From: Marsupella aquatica
Lineage: Eukaryota; Marchantiophyta
Length of the DNA stretch: 64,000 nt
Direction of reading: 5' to 3'
Assembly (NCBI GenBank): GCA_973895155.1
Contig: OZ316895.1
Span: 7,564,001 to 7,628,000, forward strand
Shown here: positions 33,203 to 42,545 of the stretch, piece after piece
Position numbering within the stretch: the first letter of the stretch is position 1
How the letters are laid out: every line of letters begins with the position of its first letter
Notes under the pieces: generated by a model
Told to the model about the DNA's origin: nothing
Database searches by the model: none
Seen by the model: the letters and a program-made list of their open reading frames with translations, nothing else
Translations under genes and position numbers: made by a program

Positions 33203-33842
33203 CTATGACTATGAAGATGATCTAGAAGATGAAGAAGAAGAAGAAGAAGAATTGGAGGGAAATGTATTTTGTGCTACCATGAGTCACCATGAAGCAACTT
33301 CGGGTATTCATGGCAATGTAGCCCTACATGAGGTGGATTTGCGGGAAACAATCCGACCGTATTGGGCAAGAGCTTGCCCGGAGATTGAGGTGCAATTGCT
33401 TGGTGCTGAAGGAGGAATTCGGGCACTCCTAGACTCAGGATCTGAGTTGAATCTAATGTCTAAAGAGACATACCAAAAAGGGCATTGGAAGATTGATTGT
33501 GACATCAAATGGAATGTCAATTCAGTGGGCACAAGGGCAAATCCCTTGTGGGGAGCATGTCCCGAGATCATGATCAAACTTGGGAATGTGGTAGAAGCTA
33601 TCAATATCTTTGTATTTGAAAAACTTCCATATCCTCTTATTCTTGGTGTTCCTTTCATCACGGAATTACGAGTAGAGACCATGGTACTTGACGATGGTAC
33701 TCACATGGCAAAAGTGAAGAGCAAGGATGACTTGAAGAAGATTCAATTTCCCACACTTCGGCCAGGTAGTACAAGAGATCGTCGGGAATTAAGAACAGTG
33801 GAGGAGTACAGGTCCGATCAGAGTATGAAGGGTTTCGACTAG
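33186..33842 (+). CDS. gypsy aspartic protease region
   Basis: 218 codons. An acidic leader (DLEDEEEEEEELEG) precedes a retropepsin-like domain with active-site ALLDSGSELNLM around residue 80. A later hydrophobic YPLILGVPFI matches the usual retroelement protease flap/C-terminal pattern. The frame is shifted relative to gag (overlap 33186-33202), so it was expressed by frameshifting or has been displaced by an indel. It stops at 33842 and the RT frame starts in yet another phase, so the polyprotein is interrupted here as well. Confidence 0.82.
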   Translation: MHKILSYDYEDDLEDEEEEEEELEGNVFCATMSHHEATSGIHGNVALHEVDLRETIRPYWARACPEIEVQLLGAEGGIRALLDSGSELNLMSKETYQKGHWKIDCDIKWNVNSVGTRANPLWGACPEIMIKLGNVVEAINIFVFEKLPYPLILGVPFITELRVETMVLDDGTHMAKVKSKDDLKKIQFPTLRPGSTRDRRELRTVEEYRSDQSMKGFD

Positions 33843-33895
33843 GCGTCCCGCTAAGAGAAACGAGCAGGCAGGACGCCAAGCCTTTAGTCTCATCT

Positions 33896-34987
33896 ATGGA
33901 GGTTCATTCCTCTTTTGTTGGTGTGAGTAGGACTAGTGAAGTGAGCTATTTTCATAAAGGTGGTGTGAAGAGGCGAGCTCAAAAGATGTTGGAAAAGAAA
34001 GAAAAAGATTTGTTCACATTAGGAGTGTTGAAGGTTGAAGAGAGAATAGAAGGAGTACTAGAGGAAAGGGGATTACCACCCTCTCTTCGAGAGATTATTG
34101 GAGACATTGAGGAAGAAAATGGAGAAGTGGAGGTGGAAAGGGATGTGTATGGTTACATTGAGCGCTTTGCAGAAGTACACACAAAGTACAAAACAGTGGA
34201 CAAGAAGGTGCGACCTGCAGCAGTTCCCTTGCCATTTGAGGCTAAGGAAATATTGAGGCGAGCAAAGGAGGAGCCAAGTCTTAGAGATCGTACTAAGATT
34301 GGGCATAAATTCACTGAGGAGACGTTGCTCAAATTAAAGATTGGTGATAAGGGTTTACTAGAGGAAGAGAGAAGAGCCTTCAAGGAGATGATCATCAAAC
34401 ATGAAAAGGCCTTTTCCTTTTCCATTGAAGAGATTGGATGTGCTGATCCAAGGGAGATCACACCAATGGTAATCTTCACTGTTCCACATGTTCCTTGGGA
34501 CCTTAAGCCAATTCCTGTGCCACGAGCACTGATGCCTAAATTGGTGGAGTTACTCAAGGAGAAGTTAGATGCCAAAATCCTTGAGAGATCAAACGCTCCG
34601 TACTCAAATCGGTGGTTCACGGTGAGAAAGAAGAATGGGAAGCTAAGGTTCATTCAAGACATGCAACCACCAAACAAGGTCACCATAAGGAATGTGGGCA
34701 CAGGACCTGTGGTGGATGAGTTTGCTGAGGAGTTTGCTGGGAGAGCAATCTACTCCATTGGCGACTTATACTCAGGGTATGATCAGTTTCAGCTTGCCCA
34801 AGATAGCAGAGACATTACTGCTATGAGAACGCCACTAGGGTTGTTGAGAATGTGCACCCTTCCTCAAGGTGCAACTAACTCAGTGGCCCATATACAAAAT
34901 GCCATGAATAGGATTTTGCAACCGTTTGTTCCAGAGAAGACTAGACTGGAGAGAAGTCAGCTTTTGGGTTACAAGAGATCATGGTAG
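33896..34987 (+). pseudogene. gypsy reverse transcriptase, truncated before its catalytic YxDD
   Basis: The frame is open from about 33850. It contains the linker, then RT fingers/palm: PIPVPRALMPKLVELL, SNRWFTVRKKNGKLRFIQDM, and motif A as IYSIGDLYSGYDQFQL with the first catalytic Asp. It continues to LPQGATNSVAHIQNAMNRIL and FVPEKTR. The expected xxDD box and the following connection segment are absent. Directly after EKTR the sequence jumps, with a frame change, to the region normally some tens of residues further on (TGEKSAFGLQEIMVVG in the next frame). This is an internal deletion, so this RT cannot polymerise. Confidence 0.88.
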
Positions 34988-37122
34988 TAGGGCAAGTTTG
35001 TGGCCCTTATGGAAGAAGACCATGTGAAGCAAAAGTGGATGCCATCAAGGATATGGAGAACTGCATAACTACCTCAAAGGTAAGGAGATTTCTTGGGGCC
35101 TGCATCTTCTACAGAATATGGATACCACATTTTGCTCACATTGCAGAACCTCTCTATGATCTTCTAAGGAAGAATGTGAGGTTTGTATGGAGTGCAGGCC
35201 ATACAAAGGCTATGCAACAATTGAAAGAAGCTTTGACTAGCTCGCCGGTATTACGACCTCTGAAGTACAATGGTATTGACCCAATAATTGTGACCATTGA
35301 CTCAAGTCCTCACGCATCTGGATGGGCAGTTGGGCAAGATGAGGAAGGACAAAGGTTTGCCGCACGGTTTGGGGCAAAAATATTTACAGAAAGACAGAGG
35401 CATTATCCTCAAGTAAAACGAGAGTTGTGGGGTGCAAAGGTAGCACTTCGCCAAGAAAAAGACTATTTGATAGGAGCAAATGTAATACTGGAGACAGATT
35501 GCCTACCCTTGTTGGGAATGATAGCCAATTGTGATACTCCAGATATTGCAATGCTTCGATGGATAGCATTCATTAGAATGTTTAATCCTGAGTTAAAGCA
35601 CATTGTTGGGAGAGATAATCCAGTAGCTGATATGCTTTCCCGAGCTCGCTATAGGGACGAGGAGGACCAAGGAATGTGCCTTCATAGTACATATGGAGAA
35701 GATGAAGGGGAATTGAGGTTTGAAGAGGAAGCTTATTCTGGGGAATTGTTACAGATAGGACATAACCTTGCCACGTTGCAGAAAGATTCAACATGGAGTA
35801 AGCAAGACTTCAACAAAATTCGGAAGAAGTCTTACCAATTCATGGTAAGAGGTGGATCCCTTTGGAAGCATCCAAAGAAGAAGGGGCACATACTTCTAAG
35901 GGTCATTGGTAGAGATGAAGAGAAACACAAAATTTTACATGACTTACATGATTCCGACGTGGCAGGACATAAGGGGCGAGAAGCTACTTATGAAAGGATT
36001 CGAAGACTATATTGGTGGTCAGAAATGTATGTAGATGTAAGCAAGTATGTGAAAACTTGCAAAGTGTGTCAACTCTACTCGAAGGTGAAGCATAGAGATG
36101 GACTAAAACCCACGTACCCTCTTTCCCTACACTACCAATGGGTTGTAGATGTGGTACACATGCCGAGAGGAGTAAGAGGAGCCAAATACCTTGTCTTGGC
36201 TATTGAGGACCTCTCCTCTTACATTGAAGGTAGAGCCTTGACAACAAATAAGACCGAGGCAATATGCAGATTTGTATTGGAGGACATCATTGCAAGGTAT
36301 GGATGCTTTGATCGCATGAGGGCAGACAGAGGGGAGCTCAATGCAGAGGAAGCGGTTGCATTTTTCAGGAAGTTTAGGGTGAATCTCAAATTGACAACTG
36401 CTTACAATCCTGAAGGTAATGGCAAGAGTGAGAGGGGACACCATCCAATTGTGAATGCCTTGATTAAGGCATGCAAGGGAAGAACCTCACTTTGGCCAAA
36501 TTTCCTTCCCCTAGCACTCATGGCACACAGAACAACTTGCACATCGGTAACAGGATATGCACCTTCAGAGTTGATCAATGGTCAACTTCCACTTATGCCA
36601 ATAGAAGAAGACATTAATAGTTGGAGGGCAATAGAGTGGGAGGATGGTGTATCTCAAGAGGATTTGATTCTTCGTCGCATAGAGCAGTTTGATCACACTC
36701 CTACAAAGATCCAAGGCGCCATTAAACAATTGAAGCAAAAGAGAATGGCTAACAAATCCCGCTTTGACAAGACCCATCGATTGAGACCCAAGACAATCCA
36801 AGAAGAGGATTGGGTCTTAGTTTCTGAAGGCGGACTTGGACAAGATCACTCCTCGATCAAGAAATTTGCACAACGTTGGAGGGGCCCATTTGTAGTAGTT
36901 ACTACTCACCCAAATTCCACTTACACTCTCCGTGAATTGGATGGAGCAATTCATCGTGTGCCTTATGCAGGAAAAAGAGTGAAAATATTCAAAAGGCGAA
37001 CACGTTTTTTAGAGGAAGATCCCATCGATTCAAACCAAGAAGAGGAAGAAGAGGAAGAAGAGGAAGAAGAAGAAGAAGATGAAGAACCTGAAAAGCAAGA
37101 GGAAGAAATATTCATTGAGTAA
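34981..37122 (+). CDS. gypsy RNase H and integrase
   Basis: 713 codons. It starts in the RT thumb/connection (QVCGPYGRRPCEAKVDAI, then SKVRRFLGACIFYRIWIPHF). RNase H follows with catalytic acidic residues visible in VTIDSSPHASGWAVG, KRELWGAKVAL, LETDCLPLL and GRDNPVADMLSRA. The integrase H2C2 zinc finger spans LHDLHDSDVAGHKG to CKVCQLYSK. The DDE core shows WVVDVVHMP, MRADRGEL and NGKSERGHHP. A C-terminal SH3-like part (RWRGPFVVVTTHPN...RELDG) precedes a poly-Glu tail from GAA/GAG repeats at about 37037-37090. No chromodomain was recognised. The domains look intact, but the ORF has lost its upstream RT linkage. Confidence 0.92.
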   Translation: MVVGQVCGPYGRRPCEAKVDAIKDMENCITTSKVRRFLGACIFYRIWIPHFAHIAEPLYDLLRKNVRFVWSAGHTKAMQQLKEALTSSPVLRPLKYNGIDPIIVTIDSSPHASGWAVGQDEEGQRFAARFGAKIFTERQRHYPQVKRELWGAKVALRQEKDYLIGANVILETDCLPLLGMIANCDTPDIAMLRWIAFIRMFNPELKHIVGRDNPVADMLSRARYRDEEDQGMCLHSTYGEDEGELRFEEEAYSGELLQIGHNLATLQKDSTWSKQDFNKIRKKSYQFMVRGGSLWKHPKKKGHILLRVIGRDEEKHKILHDLHDSDVAGHKGREATYERIRRLYWWSEMYVDVSKYVKTCKVCQLYSKVKHRDGLKPTYPLSLHYQWVVDVVHMPRGVRGAKYLVLAIEDLSSYIEGRALTTNKTEAICRFVLEDIIARYGCFDRMRADRGELNAEEAVAFFRKFRVNLKLTTAYNPEGNGKSERGHHPIVNALIKACKGRTSLWPNFLPLALMAHRTTCTSVTGYAPSELINGQLPLMPIEEDINSWRAIEWEDGVSQEDLILRRIEQFDHTPTKIQGAIKQLKQKRMANKSRFDKTHRLRPKTIQEEDWVLVSEGGLGQDHSSIKKFAQRWRGPFVVVTTHPNSTYTLRELDGAIHRVPYAGKRVKIFKRRTRFLEEDPIDSNQEEEEEEEEEEEEEDEEPEKQEEEIFIE

Positions 37123-37290
37123 AGTAAGAGATTAGTAGGGGTGACTATTAAGTGTGGTGCAGACTACAAGATGCACAAGATTAGTAGAGGTGACTATTAA
37201 GTGTGGTGCAGACTACAAGATGCACAAAATTAGTAGGGATGACTATTAAAGTGTGGTGCAGACCGGAGGCTGCACAGGTTTAGTAGGGGT
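37123..37290 (+). repeat. tandem repeat of about 51 bp just before the 3' LTR
   Basis: Three and a part copies of AGATTAGTAG-GGTGACTATT followed by AAGTGTGGTGCAGACTACAA and GATGCACAA. The last copy runs into the LTR as TTTAGTAGGGGTGATA. Each copy therefore carries a purine-rich TAGTAGGGGTGA stretch, and the final one occupies the polypurine-tract position. Confidence 0.85.
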
Positions 37291-37294
37291 GATA

Positions 37295-38768
37295 TGTCGT
37301 GGGGATTCTTTGTTTAGTAAGTTCCTCCTAAGTATAGCTTAGTAGTATAGGATAGTAGTTTAAATTCTCGCATATGCAGTCTATAGTGTGCATGCTACAG
37401 TGCACAACCTACAGTGTGCATGCTACAGTACACGGTCTACAGTATGCATGCTATATTGTTCGATCTACAGTGTGCATGTTACAGTGCAAGACCTACAGTG
37501 TACGATCTACAGTGTGCATGCTACAGTGTACGATCTACAGTGTGCATGTTACAGTGTACGATCTACAGTATGCATGCTATAGTGTACGATCTACAGTGTG
37601 CATACTACAGTGTAATGTCTACAGTTGCTCCACTCACGTAACTACAGTATTAGCACACTTACTTGCCTTGGATGTGTGACACATGGCTTCCATCCGTGTG
37701 CCATGCTTGATCCGTGTGCTTGAGGTGTGAGCACTATAAATAAAGAGGAGAGGGGCTCTCTCCCCTCACTCCCCATTTTTCATCAACTAAGTTGTGAAGT
37801 CTTAAAAATCCATTGGACTTGATGATCTCTTCTATGAATATAACCCTTATGAAGTAGACCCACTCATGCACTCTTGCTTAGAGTTTCGGCTCGGCCAGGG
37901 ATATTTTGTATGAGTCGGACCTTCAGAAAGTGTTGTCATTTGATAGGAGATGGTTATTAAGTTCTAAAGAGTTGAAAAGTGCTCAACAATGCCTTGACAT
38001 CATATGCTCCCTTTTGGGTGAAATCCTTATGAAGTAGACCCACTCATGCACTCTTGCTTAGAGCTTCGGCTCGGCTAGAGGTATTTTGTATGAGTTGGAC
38101 CTTCAGATAGTATTTTCATTCAAAAGAAGATCAACCTATTAAGATAAACATCTGCATGTATATACTTAGAGTTAACTCAATGCATGATATTTGTTTGAAA
38201 TGAATGATCTTTTCGTTGAATGATTCTATCTCTTGTCATTAGAATAAAAATTAGTTGGATGGAATATATTTGATAGTACGATAATGCCCAGACCTGTACC
38301 TATTCTTCCTCTCCCTAATCCTTTCCTTATTAGAATTCATGTACTCCAAAAAGAGATAATGCGCCAGCATATGACTTTTCACTTTGGAGAAGCATTTGCA
38401 ACTGCGGTATTAAATTCAATAGAGCCAATTGTATACCCTTATGTAGTTTACGGGCAGGATTGGGCTTGCACAATCTTTATCTTGTATTGAGATGGATCTC
38501 AACAAACCTCCCTCCGATGAGCCTCCCGTTTCTTTCTCGTTGGGAGATATTTGTTTTGTAACTCGACCCAAGGTAGCTGCCAAGGAGGCAATAGTCCGTA
38601 GGTATGGAGAAAAGGGTTATGATGTTGTGCTTTCATCCACGAAACCGTTCCTTGTAGTGTCTGCTACCTAGTCTAGAATAGTAATCATGATCTTAACTTA
38701 AACTCTCTCTTGACACTAGCAGCCATAGGCCCGGTGCTTCCTCAAGAACCACATTTTTCCCCCAGACA
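37295..38768 (+). repeat. 3' LTR of gypsy element
   Basis: 1474 bp. Same start, end, tandem array (one more unit than the 5' copy), TATA box at 37735-37742 and internal direct repeat as the 5' LTR. It also has a 221-bp segment (38189-38409) lacking in the 5' LTR. That segment is recognisable in the LTR relic near 51.8 kb, so it is ancestral and was lost from the 5' copy. Confidence 0.93.
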
Positions 38769-39418
38769 CCGGAGTTGAGAGGGGTGTCGGGGAGTGATGT
38801 ATGACAAGGGAACCATTGAGGGGGTACAAGGAGGCCACAAGGAAACCCAAGGACTTGGAGCCAAGGTGTGGGCATCTTGGAGGGGTGGGGGCTGGTCGGA
38901 GGCTCCACATAAGCGCAAAACGGGAAGAATGACCAAAATATAGAAAACATTGAAACTTAAAGCAGACGTTTCTGCGCTATTACTATTCCAAACATGGTCA
39001 TGAATTCATTTTGAAGCCCTCAATGAGCCCCATGCGAAACTGAGGTTCTCTAGTTGAGTTTAGGTCTATATCAAACAGTGACATCTCGAGGGACCTCAAC
39101 GCCCGTAAAACAATAAACTAGGCAATCTTGGAGTAGTGATGGTGTGAGGGCCCTTAGAAGGAAGGGGTTCTCACACTTGTGTTCCCCTTCACCCTTTGTG
39201 TGGTCCTCACATGATTTTTGTTCTCTTTCCCTTCCCCACTCCGTAGAGGGGCACTCTGTAGAAGAACACATCCGTAGAAGGGGCCCTCACACTTCCTTCC
39301 TTTCTTTCTTTCTCTATTCTCACTTGTGAGGTTTCCAACCATACCTAAACCCTAAACCCTTTCCCTCTTGTGCTTGCTTTGAACGTGTGTACGGACCCTG
39401 GTTGTACAAACATCAGAT
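38769..39418. other. flank of gypsy element
   Basis: No gene supported. It contains two copies of the plant telomere-type CCCTAAA motif near 39345-39360, too few to call a telomeric tract. Confidence 0.4.
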
Positions 39419-40450
39419 TTTCGACCATCTCAAAATCAGTCTATGGGCTTGTTGGAAAGAGCTCGCCGAGCTGAATCCAACGATGTGTCACACGGCCGAA
39501 ACGGAGCTAAGACGGGGGAGATACGACAAATCACATTTTTTGAGAATACGAGGATTTTGAGACCGTACGGACGTCCGTACGGAAGGAGGTCCCGGCTTTG
39601 CAAGGGAAGGAGGAGGTAGTAGCACATACGGGGAAACCGTGATCCGTGTTTTGCAAAGCCAGGGGAAACGTGTTGTACGGACGAAACGAAGGGAGACGGT
39701 GCCCCGTAAAAACTTAAACGATCATATCTTGGCCGTTTGACCTCCGTTTTGTACACCGTTTATGGAGCCGTGATCAGGAAGAGGAGGGCTCCTCAGATAT
39801 GTTTTCAGAAATGAATTCTGAGAAAATTTTAGTTTCGACAATTATAGGGGCCCCCTCCTTTTACAACGAACCGGTGGTGGCGAACAGGAGGATCGGGGCT
39901 GAAGCCAAGGCACCGTGAGTGAGGAGGAAGACTGATGAGGAGACCAACTCACGGGGCTCAAGTCAGGGCACCGTGAGTGAGGAGGAGGAAGACTGATGAG
40001 GAGACCAACTCACGGGGCTCAAGTCAGGGCACCGTGAGTGAGGAGGAGGAAGACTGATGAGGAGACCAACTCACGGGGCTCAAGCCATGGCACCGTGAGT
40101 GAGGAGGAGGAGGACTAGGGTAGCCGTACGGACCTATCGTACGACCTCTGGATTTGAAACTTTTTGGAAAGGTGCACTCACGGGCTTGTTGGAAAGAGCT
40201 CGCGGATCTGATTCCAACAAGAGGCAGCGCTCCTCAAACGGAGCCAGGATGAGTAAGTTAGGGCCCGGCGAAGTTGGTAAGTAAGTGATACTGAAACGGC
40301 CATAACTTGGTCGTTTGGCGTCCGTTTCGAGAGCGGTTTTGTGATTCATGATCAGGGGGAGTAGGGCTACCCAGGGGTGAGCTCAGAGGTGAAATCGGAG
40401 TGGCACCTAGTTTCAGCAATTATGGGGTCCCTTGCATTTTTTGCGGTTCA
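39419..40450. repeat. two diverged copies of a roughly 300-450 bp sequence
   Basis: Copy A (about 39419-39880) and copy B (about 40124-40450) share in order GTACGGAC, GGGCTTGTTGGAAAGAGCTC, AAACGGAGC, the ATATCTTGGCCGTTTGACCT / ATAACTTGGTCGTTTGGCGT block, CCGTTTTG, GTGATCAGG and a GGGG-CCC end. They are direct repeats separated by the 61-bp array. The class is unknown; they may be an old LTR or subterminal repeat. Confidence 0.7.
39895..40117. repeat. 61-bp tandem array, about 3.7 units
   Basis: Units start at 39895 (58 bp), 39953 and 40014 (61 bp each) and 40075 (partial). Each reads GGGGCTCAAGTCAGGGCACC, GTGAGTGAGGAGGAGGAAG, ACTGATGAGGAGACCAACTC, AC. The middle units are almost identical, so the expansion is recent compared with the flanking diverged copies. 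Confidence 0.95.
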
Positions 40451-42540
40451 CGAAGTGATGTTGGGGCGCCGTCGAAGGCACCGTCGGTCCCATTGTTAGA
40501 TTAGGGTTTTAGGAGCATGTGTGTGCCGCATGCTTTAGGATTAGGGATTTTCTTGTGTGAAAGTTTATGCAGGGTTTTAGCGGCGCCGCTAGGGTGGCCG
40601 CCACCATGGTGATCCCGTGAGGGGTGCTTTGGTGTGATTTTTTCAGTATTTAGGCGGAGAGCCCCGGAGTAGTGAGGGGGGGAACTCAGTCTCGTGTTTG
40701 CTTAGGGAAGTTAGCTCATAGCCAGAAGAGGGAATCAAGCCAGAGTAGTGAGGTAGAGGTGTAGCACTTGCCCCAGTGAGGCAGTAGTTGGGCAGACGGC
40801 AGGAGGCCGGGTTGTCCTTGCAATGTGTTGCGACGTTTTGCCAAAAGATATGGATTTGGTTTGATTCCTCAAGTTTTGGTGTGGTGTTACCTTTTCTGGT
40901 TCACAATTGTGTTCTTTCCCCAAGAAGCGTCTAAGGAATCCTTGCACGGTTTGGTCAACCATGTGAGTAGCAGGGGTGGTGACAACACTCCACCAACGAC
41001 CAGTAGGAGTGTGTGTATGGCGTAGTCCATGGGACTTGATCAAAAGCAGAGCGGCTAGTCGGTAGACTTGATCAAAAATTATATTTCCGGGAGCGGAAAT
41101 AAACATACTCATCCTACATGCAATAGAATCCTAATAGCGTCCCTCCACGTTCCCGTCATACGATAACAAACGATTTTAGTAAGAGTAAATACGTATTTGT
41201 CGTGTAAATTGTTTGATAAGCAGGTGACATCGATCTTAGGGTTATTTGGTCGGCCGTCTCTGAAGGTCCGTCAGTTCATTGGTCGTTCCGTACTTTGGTC
41301 AGTCAGTTCTTTGGTCGATCATCCCTGGAGGGTAGGTCCATATATTGAAGAGTTAACTTTGTTAGGTGTCTATTCCAAACACTCGTTGATTCACATCGTC
41401 TCAGATTTTGACATTCCTTATAGTTGTCACTCTCATCTTTGGTCATGGACGGTTTGCGGAACATGAAGCCCGATAATGGTAAACTTCCCATTGAAGAGGA
41501 AGAGGAGACCACGGAGCCGGAGTCCGAGACGTATGTTTCTACCACTTTGGACATCCAAAATAGGAATAGCCTCCCACCAAGTGAGGGAATGAGTCCAAGG
41601 GAGCGAAACATTCCATGGCTTAGGGATGAACCCGCACTTCCATTTGAAGATCGGTTCTTCTTCCATGTTCCTTCCAATCCTGCCACAGTTTGGCCGCGTC
41701 GTCTAGAACTTTGAAAGCACGAGGTGTCGGGATCTCCTCTCGGGGGGTTAACTTAGTGTATATTTTGGGGTACCACGTGCGATCCTAGCCTAATATAAAC
41801 ACACCTATTTTATAATGGGAATATTCTAAAAATATTCTCTATTTTCAATAGTAATGACCTATTTTACTTTATAAAAGGTATATATTAGAGAATATTCTAC
41901 AAATATAAGTTTATAATACCTTCTTTTGCTTCCTACGCTTTTTAAAAATTTAGCTAATTTATATGAAAAATACCTATTTTGGATCGCATGTGGTTCCTAA
42001 GATTGTTGATAGTCAACCCCCCGAGGATCTCCTAATTTTCAGGACTCTAACTTTGCGAGCGGGAGCATCCAAAGGTCTGTCTACAGAGCTCCAAGTAAAG
42101 CATTTAGGTAGAGGAGGGACCATGGTTTCACACAACACATATACCGTCGAGCAGCTGGTGTCCCGGATGAAGAAATGTCTTCTTCTTCGGATAAGTTCCG
42201 TCCAGATCCCAACCAGAAGGAGTGAGATTCATATAAGGATTGATACCTACAGATTCTACGTCTTTAGTCGGGCGTAAATTAGGTTAAGATACTGAAACAA
42301 TTTTGGTAGCGATCTTTGCTAACATCCAATGTATGTTTTTTCACGGAATATATAAAGATTTTTATGCTTGTCTTCGTGTATAAATTGGACATCCTAACGG
42401 ATACAAACAAACAACAAAATATTTCATGCCACGGTTATTACCATTTAAAAATCTTAGAGTCGTTTGAGCTTTCAACGGACTACAATTAACAATTTAGGAG
42501 TGAGAAACACCCCTTTCATTTTATGACATTGGCCAAGATT
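40451..42540. other. transposon flank without assignable gene
   Basis: A 96-codon plus-strand ORF at 41424-41714 (acidic, EEEEETTEPESE) and a 104-codon ORF at 41963-42277 lie upstream of the Mutator-like remnant and may be its first exons or part of the same element. I could not link them by splice sites. A GGTCGGCCGTC/GGTCGTTCC tract lies near 41250-41320. Positions 41800-41950 are very AT-rich. Confidence 0.4.
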
Positions 42541-42545
42541 TCCAT

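Larger units (their letters stand above)
25533..38768 (+). mobile_element. Ty3/gypsy LTR retrotransposon, young but defective
   Basis: A 13.2-kb element bounded by LTRs at 25533-26757 and 37295-38768, both starting TGTCGTGG and ending CCAGACA. The internal order is gag, protease, reverse transcriptase, RNase H, integrase, as in Ty3/gypsy. It also contains a 4659-bp nested insertion. CCGG precedes the 5' LTR and follows the 3' LTR and may be the target duplication, but this is weak. Coding lesions are an in-frame stop in gag, frameshifts near 33.19 and 33.84 kb, and loss of the RT catalytic segment near 34.95 kb. By eye the LTRs differ at only about eight positions over roughly 1.2 kb, plus indels, so insertion was recent. 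No chromodomain was recognised after the integrase. Confidence 0.93.

Noticed and set aside
39345-39362. CCCTAAA twice, plant telomere-type repeat
   Set aside because: Only two units; such short runs are common in plant DNA and give no evidence of a telomeric tract.
40040-40062. CTGATGAG inside each 61-bp unit, like the hammerhead ribozyme core
   Set aside because: The required GAAA box and the pairing stems are not found at the proper spacing, so the match is judged to be chance in a GA-rich repeat.
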